Assembly: GCF_900107395.1 (NCBI RefSeq)
Contig: NZ_FNPW01000003.1
Location: 50,632 to 114,631 of the forward strand
Source of the DNA: Pseudomonas sp. NFIX28
GTDB taxonomy: Bacteria > Pseudomonadota > Gammaproteobacteria > Pseudomonadales > Pseudomonadaceae
Direction: 5' to 3'
Length of the DNA: 64,000 nt
The notes beneath the pieces are model-generated. The model worked only from the letters and a program-made list of their open reading frames with translations, had not been told where the DNA came from and did not search any database. This document shows positions 60,137 through 64,000 of this stretch, piece after piece (position 1 is the stretch's first letter; every line of letters starts with the position of its first letter). A program made the translations under genes and the position numbers.

Positions 60137-61160
60137 GACCCGCTTCAAACAATGGTGGGGGACGCCGCTGGTCGGTCTGGCCGGCGGTTACCTGGCCAGC
60201 CAGATCGGCTGGCCGCTGCCGTGGATGGTCGGCTCGTTGCTGGCGATCATCCTGGTGCGCTGCCTGACGCCCTGGCAGCTGGGGGAAATCCCCGGCGGTC
60301 GCAAATGCGGGCAATGGGTGGTGGGCATCGGCATTGGCCTGCACTTCACCCCGGCGGTGATGGAACAGGTCATGAGCCATTTCGGCCTGATCTTCTTCGG
60401 TGCCCTGGTCACCAGCCTGTCCAGCGTGGTCGGGGTCTGGTTGCTGCGGCGCACCGGTGAAGACCGGGCCACCGCGTTCTTCTCCAGCATGCCGGGCGGC
60501 TCCGGCGAGATGGTCAACCTCGGCGCGCGCAACGGTGCGGTGCTCAGCCGCGTCGCGGCCGGGCAAAGCCTGCGGGTGCTGGTGGTGGTCTTGTGTGTAC
60601 CGGCGGCCTTCAAGTATTTGCTGGGCGAAGGCGTGCCGCAATTGCATCCGGCCAGCGTCGATTGGCGCTGGCTGGCCGTATTGTTCCCGGCGGGCGCCCT
60701 GCTCGCCTGGCTCTGGCAGCGTCTGCGCCAGCCCAACCCCTGGCTGTTCGGGCCGCTGCTGCTCAGCGCCGCGGTCAGTATCGGCTGGGACCTGCATATC
60801 GGCCTGCCGGACGGCGGCAGCCAGATCGGCCAGTGGCTGATCGGCAGCGGCCTGGGTTGTCACTTCAATCGCCAGTTCTTCCGCCGCGCGCCCTCGTTCA
60901 TGGGCCGCACCCTGGTCGGCACGGCGCTGACCATGCTGATCGCCAGCCTCGCGGCCGTGGCCTTGAGCGCCCTGACCCATCTGGACCTGCGCTCGCTGAC
61001 GTTGGGCATGATGCCCGGCGGTATCGCGGAAATGAGCCTGACGGCCGAGACCCTGCAACTGTCGGTACCGCTGGTGACGGCGATGCAGGTGATGCGCTTG
61101 TTGTTCGTGCTGTTTCTGGCCGAGCCGCTGTTCCGGCATTGGGACAAGAAACCGGACTAA
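60129..61160 (+). CDS. AbrB-family membrane protein coupled to tctCBA
   Basis: 343 residues, about 10 membrane helices in two repeats (LAGGYLASQIGWPLPWMVGS; FGPLLLSAAVSIGWDLHIGL), the pattern of the membrane AbrB family (PF05145, often mis-annotated ammonia monooxygenase). Conserved FFSSMPGGSGEMVNLGARNG and TLGMMPGGIAEMSLTAETLQ are the paired MPGG motifs. The ATG lies 8 bp inside tctA, so it is translated with the transporter, and it is the last gene before a REP element. Its function, regulatory or transport, is unknown. Confidence 0.82.
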   Translation: MSETRFKQWWGTPLVGLAGGYLASQIGWPLPWMVGSLLAIILVRCLTPWQLGEIPGGRKCGQWVVGIGIGLHFTPAVMEQVMSHFGLIFFGALVTSLSSVVGVWLLRRTGEDRATAFFSSMPGGSGEMVNLGARNGAVLSRVAAGQSLRVLVVVLCVPAAFKYLLGEGVPQLHPASVDWRWLAVLFPAGALLAWLWQRLRQPNPWLFGPLLLSAAVSIGWDLHIGLPDGGSQIGQWLIGSGLGCHFNRQFFRRAPSFMGRTLVGTALTMLIASLAAVALSALTHLDLRSLTLGMMPGGIAEMSLTAETLQLSVPLVTAMQVMRLLFVLFLAEPLFRHWDKKPD

Positions 61161-61171
61161 AGCCGGTCCCC

Positions 61172-61271
61172 TGTAGCCGCTGCCGCAGGCTGCGATCGTC
61201 CCCGAAGGGGGCGCGATGTTCAGAGTTGCCGAGGTCCTTCGGACCTATCGCAGCCTGCGGCAGCGGCTACA
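61172..61271. repeat. REP-like doublet between the AbrB gene and ung
   Basis: Arms tgtagccgctgccgcaggct (61172) and cagcctgcggcagcggctac (ending 61271) flank a ~55-bp spacer. Immediately beyond it at 61297-61315 lies the other REP class core, gaggcttgcccgcgatg, so two repeat families abut. Confidence 0.85.
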
Positions 61272-61321
61272 GGGTTTTGCGTTGCTTGTGTAGGAGCGAG
61301 GCTTGCCCGCGATGACGCTCG

Positions 61322-62014
61322 TCAAACCGGCGGCAACCGCCATTCGATCGGCGTCTCGCCATTCTGCTCGAGGTATTTGTTGGTCCGGCTGAAATGGCCA
61401 CAACCGATAAAACCGCGATACGCCGACAGAGGCGATGGGTGCACCGAAGTCAGCACCAGGTGCTTGGTGGCATCGATCAGTTTCTGCTTGCTCTGGGCGT
61501 GGGCGCCCCACAGCAGGAACACCAGGTGTGGCTGGTGCTGGCTCACCACCTCGATGATCCGGTCGGTGAAATACTGCCAGCCCTTGCCCGCGTGCGAAGC
61601 GGCATTGGCGCGCTGCACGGTCATGGTGGTGTTGAGCATCAGCACGCCCTGGTCGGCCCAGCTCTGCAGGTAACCGTGGCTGGGCATGTCGATGTTCAGG
61701 TCGCGCTTGAGCTCTTTGTAGATGTTCACCAGGGACGGCGGCGCCGGTACGCCCGGTTGCACCGAGAAGCACAGGCCGTGGGCCTGGCCCGGCCCGTGGT
61801 AAGGGTCTTGGCCGAGGATCACCACCTTGACCTTGTCCAGCGGTGTCGAATTCAGCGCATTGAAGATCAGCGGCCCCGGCGGGTAGATCTCCTTGCCCGC
61901 GGCATGTTCCTGCCGCAGGAACTCGCGCAGCTCCGCCATGTAGGGCTGTTCGAACTCGGCACGCAGCGCCTGCTTCCAGCTCGGTTCGAGTTTGATACGG
62001 TCGTCATCGGTCAT
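61322..62014 (-). CDS. ung: Uracil-DNA glycosylase (family 1)
   Basis: 230 residues. The catalytic motif [18 protein letters not shown] contains the Asp that activates water, and the Leu-intercalation loop region is [11 protein letters not shown] with the catalytic His. It removes uracil from DNA to start base-excision repair. Start [13 protein letters not shown] at 62014; the frame open to 62329 is a run-through into the divergent enoyl-CoA gene region. Confidence 0.96.
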   Translation of the reverse strand: MTDDDRIKLEPSWKQALRAEFEQPYMAELREFLRQEHAAGKEIYPPGPLIFNALNSTPLDKVKVVILGQDPYHGPGQAHGLCFSVQPGVPAPPSLVNIYKELKRDLNIDMPSHGYLQSWADQGVLMLNTTMTVQRANAASHAGKGWQYFTDRIIEVVSQHQPHLVFLLWGAHAQSKQKLIDATKHLVLTSVHPSPLSAYRGFIGCGHFSRTNKYLEQNGETPIEWRLPPV

Positions 62015-62144
62015 GGTTGCACCCGGCAAAATCAATGGGCGCACCCTAGGAAAGCCCATCACGCTTGTCAATTGATCTGACACAAACCGGCACTTTGGCC
62101 TATAGCGATCATACTGAACGCTCAAATTCCCGATCGAGGTCACG

Positions 62145-63257
62145 ATGAATCTGCACTTCGAAGAACTTACCGGCACCGATGGCGCGCGCCTCGGTATCGC
62201 CACCCTGGATGCCGAACAGTCCCTCAACGCCTTGACCCTGCCGATGATCCGCCTGCTGAGCGACCAGATGCACGCCTGGGCCAAGGACCCGCAGGTGGTC
62301 TGCGTGCTACTGCGCGGCAACGGCGCCAAGGCCTTTTGCGCCGGCGGCGAAGTACGCAGCCTGGTCCAGGAATGCCGGGCGCACCCCGGCGAAGTCCCAC
62401 CCTTGGCCGCGCAGTTCTTCGCCGCGGAATACCGTCTCGACTACCAGTTGCACACTTACCCCAAACCACTGATCTGCTGGGGCCACGGCTATGTGCTCGG
62501 TGGCGGCATGGGCCTGCTGCAGGGCGCCAGCATCCGCATCGTCACGCCGGGCAGCCGCCTGGCAATGCCGGAAATCAGCATCGGCCTGTACCCGGACGTC
62601 GGCGCCAGCTGGTTCCTCTCGCGCCTGCCGGGCAAGCTCGGCCTGTTCCTCGGCCTGACCGGCGCGCACATGAACGCCCGCGATGCCCTCGACCTGGACC
62701 TGGCCGACCGTTTCCTGCGGGACGACCAGCAGCCAGCGCTGATCGACGGGCTGTTGCAGCTCAACTGGCAGGAACAGACGCCGATGCAACTCAACAGCCT
62801 GCTCAAGGCCCTGCAGCAGGAAGCCGTGGAGCAAATGCCCGAGGCCCAGTGGTTACCGCGGCGCCAGCAGATCGACGAATGGCTGGACGTCAGCGACATA
62901 CGCTGCGCCTGGCGCACTATTGGCCAGTTACACAATCACCCGGATGCCCTGCTGGCACGGGCGGCGAAAACCCTCCGCGACGGCTGCCCGCTGACCGCCT
63001 GCCTGGTCTGGGAACAGATCCAGCGCGCCCGGCATCTGTCCCTGGCCCAGGTGTTCCAGATGGAATACACCCTGAGCCTGAACTGCTGCCGACACCCTGA
63101 ATTCAGCGAAGGGGTACGGGCGCGGCTGATCGACAAGGACCACAAGCCCCATTGGCACTGGCCGGACATCACGAGCATTCCCGAGGCCGTGGTGCAGGCG
63201 CATTTCCACAAAGTCTGGGAGGGTCGTCACCCCTTGGCGGACTTGTCGGACCTGTGA
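62145..63257 (+). CDS. Enoyl-CoA hydratase/isomerase family; 3-hydroxyisobutyryl-CoA hydrolase-like
   Basis: 370 residues, longer than a plain enoyl-CoA hydratase (~260), which is typical of 3-hydroxyisobutyryl-CoA hydrolases in valine breakdown. Crotonase-fold motifs are [20 protein letters not shown] (oxyanion-hole strand), [20 protein letters not shown], and [20 protein letters not shown], where the Glu matches the HIBYL-CoA hydrolase catalytic site. GAGGTCACG precedes the ATG. Divergent from ung. Confidence 0.85.
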   Translation: MNLHFEELTGTDGARLGIATLDAEQSLNALTLPMIRLLSDQMHAWAKDPQVVCVLLRGNGAKAFCAGGEVRSLVQECRAHPGEVPPLAAQFFAAEYRLDYQLHTYPKPLICWGHGYVLGGGMGLLQGASIRIVTPGSRLAMPEISIGLYPDVGASWFLSRLPGKLGLFLGLTGAHMNARDALDLDLADRFLRDDQQPALIDGLLQLNWQEQTPMQLNSLLKALQQEAVEQMPEAQWLPRRQQIDEWLDVSDIRCAWRTIGQLHNHPDALLARAAKTLRDGCPLTACLVWEQIQRARHLSLAQVFQMEYTLSLNCCRHPEFSEGVRARLIDKDHKPHWHWPDITSIPEAVVQAHFHKVWEGRHPLADLSDL

Positions 63258-63272
63258 GAATCGGCAATGAAA

Positions 63273-63295
63273 AAGCGGCGCTCCAGGCGCCGCTT
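63273..63295 (-). terminator. Terminator between the HIBYL-CoA gene and the Tyr-rich lipoprotein
   Basis: aagcggcg / cgccgctt stem of 8 bp or more around ctccagg. The minus strand continues TTTTTC, so it mainly terminates the lipoprotein gene; on the plus strand the T-run is weak. Confidence 0.75.
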
Positions 63296-63311
63296 ATTGG
63301 TTGCGAGCAGA

Positions 63312-63764
63312 TCAGCGGTTGTGATGACGGTCACGACGGTGATCGTCGCGACCGCGATCGCTCCAATCTCGATCGCCGCGCCGGCCATCATGATCGCGGC
63401 GACCTTCGTGGCGCCGATAGTCATTGCTCCAACCATGGCGCTGGCCATCCCAGCCACGGTTCGGATAGGCGCGGTAAACGGCCCGCGGTGCCGACTGGTA
63501 GTAACGCGGCGCCGGTTGGTAATGCCGCGGCTGGTAATACCGCGGAGTTGGTTGGTAATACCGCGGAGCTGAATGGTAATACCGCGGCGCAGGCTGGTAA
63601 TAACGCGGCGCGTAATAGCCACGGCCGGAGGAATAATAGGAGCCGCTGTAGTAGACCGGCGCCGGTGCCGTATAGACCTCGGAGCGGTAGTAGCCGTCGT
63701 AATAGGGGACGCAGGCAGAAAGAGTCAAACCCAGGAATGCAATGAGAAGAATTCGACGATACAT
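63312..63764 (-). CDS. Small Tyr-rich repeat lipoprotein
   Basis: 150 residues starting MYRRILLIAFLGLTLSAC, a lipoprotein signal with lipobox LSAC. The mature part has repeats of the type APRYYQP (PRYYQPAPRYYHSAPRYYQ and similar), then an Arg/Asp/His-rich tail (GRRDHDGRRGDRDWSDRGR). The repeats are visible in DNA as gcgg.gctggtaataccgcgg. Function unknown; similar YXQ/RYY-rich small lipoproteins occur in pseudomonads. The ATG at 63764 has GGAGG upstream. Confidence 0.7.
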   Translation of the reverse strand: MYRRILLIAFLGLTLSACVPYYDGYYRSEVYTAPAPVYYSGSYYSSGRGYYAPRYYQPAPRYYHSAPRYYQPTPRYYQPRHYQPAPRYYQSAPRAVYRAYPNRGWDGQRHGWSNDYRRHEGRRDHDGRRGDRDWSDRGRDDHRRDRHHNR

Positions 63765-64000
63765 GGCGGCCTCCTGGACCGCTGATAGGCCATGCCAGCG
63801 ACGCTGGCCGGCGGCAGCCAAGGTTGTTCTGGCTGCCGGAATATCTGACCGCGGAAACCGGGCCTGGTGCGATTTCCGTTACACCTTGATACAAGTCGCC
63901 AGGCAAGTATTTTGGATCCGATAAGCGCCGGTTTTCGCTGGCTGCAGCGTGGCTGGCCAGCTGGCAAATGACGCAGCTATTGGCCGGCACTGCCACTAGA
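63765..64000. other. Right-edge intergenic sequence
   Basis: 236 bp upstream of the lipoprotein gene on the minus strand. It contains the lipoprotein Shine-Dalgarno (GGAGGCC) and GC-rich leader. I see no complete gene or clear promoter boxes; the window ends here. Confidence 0.4.

Overview
The window is a high-GC Pseudomonas chromosome segment, most likely from the P. fluorescens lineage. The evidence is the algU-mucA-mucB-mucD cluster divergent from nadB, the tctDE/opdH-tctCBA citrate block, the dapA-bamC-purC-tRNA-Ser block, and a recurrent intergenic REP-like repeat (tgtagccgctgccgcaggct). Nearly all of it is coding. I see no prophage, transposase, integrase, CRISPR array, rRNA or replication origin. 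Species is inferred from gene content only.

Layout. 0-9 kb: housekeeping and small conserved genes (DUF2937, YafJ-type amidotransferase, oligopeptidase B, cNMP-binding protein, SpeE-like protein, YajD, TrmH-type methylase, a degenerate M61-like protein, YcgN). 9.4-13.7 kb: nitroreductase, a 2-hydroxyacid dehydrogenase, ycgL-rnd and a methyltransferase. A 297-bp tandem duplication sits between the first two and leaves broken 3' ends of both. 13.8-21 kb: phosphoethanolamine transferase, a PheC-like periplasmic protein, and a cyanate detoxification locus (cynR divergent from cynT-cynS, then a CynX-type MFS carrier), plus a DMT exporter. 21-23.6 kb: two LysR regulators and a CHMI-type isomerase.

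23.7-36.5 kb is the main accessory region. It is a CupB-like chaperone-usher fimbrial operon (major pilin, chaperone, usher, chaperone, [TpsB], TpsA adhesin with 14 GLUG repeats, tip-type fimbrial protein). A free-standing TpsB transporter is inserted between the second chaperone and the TpsA adhesin. An AT-richer intergenic region separates this operon from a NarL/LuxR response regulator and an orphan Hpt protein, with no histidine kinase nearby. A tRNA-Ser(CGA) borders the region.

36.9-44.7 kb: purC, MBL-fold hydrolase, bamC and dapA on one strand, gcvR-bcp divergent; then an AI-2E family permease, a TusA-like protein and the BepA-type protease. 44.8-51.5 kb: the envelope-stress cluster mucD, mucB, mucA, algU (mucC is absent), with two AlgU-type promoters upstream of algU. 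nadB, ygfX and sdhE follow. 51.6-64 kb: ygfZ, an HDOD protein, the TctDE two-component system divergent from opdH-tctC-tctB-tctA plus a coupled AbrB-type membrane protein, then ung, an HIBYL-CoA-hydrolase-like gene and a small Tyr-rich lipoprotein. AAnAAnAA motifs just upstream of opdH and tctC suggest Hfq/Crc catabolite repression of citrate uptake.

Start codons were chosen from Shine-Dalgarno spacing and family length. Functions come from motif recognition and remembered family knowledge, not database searches.
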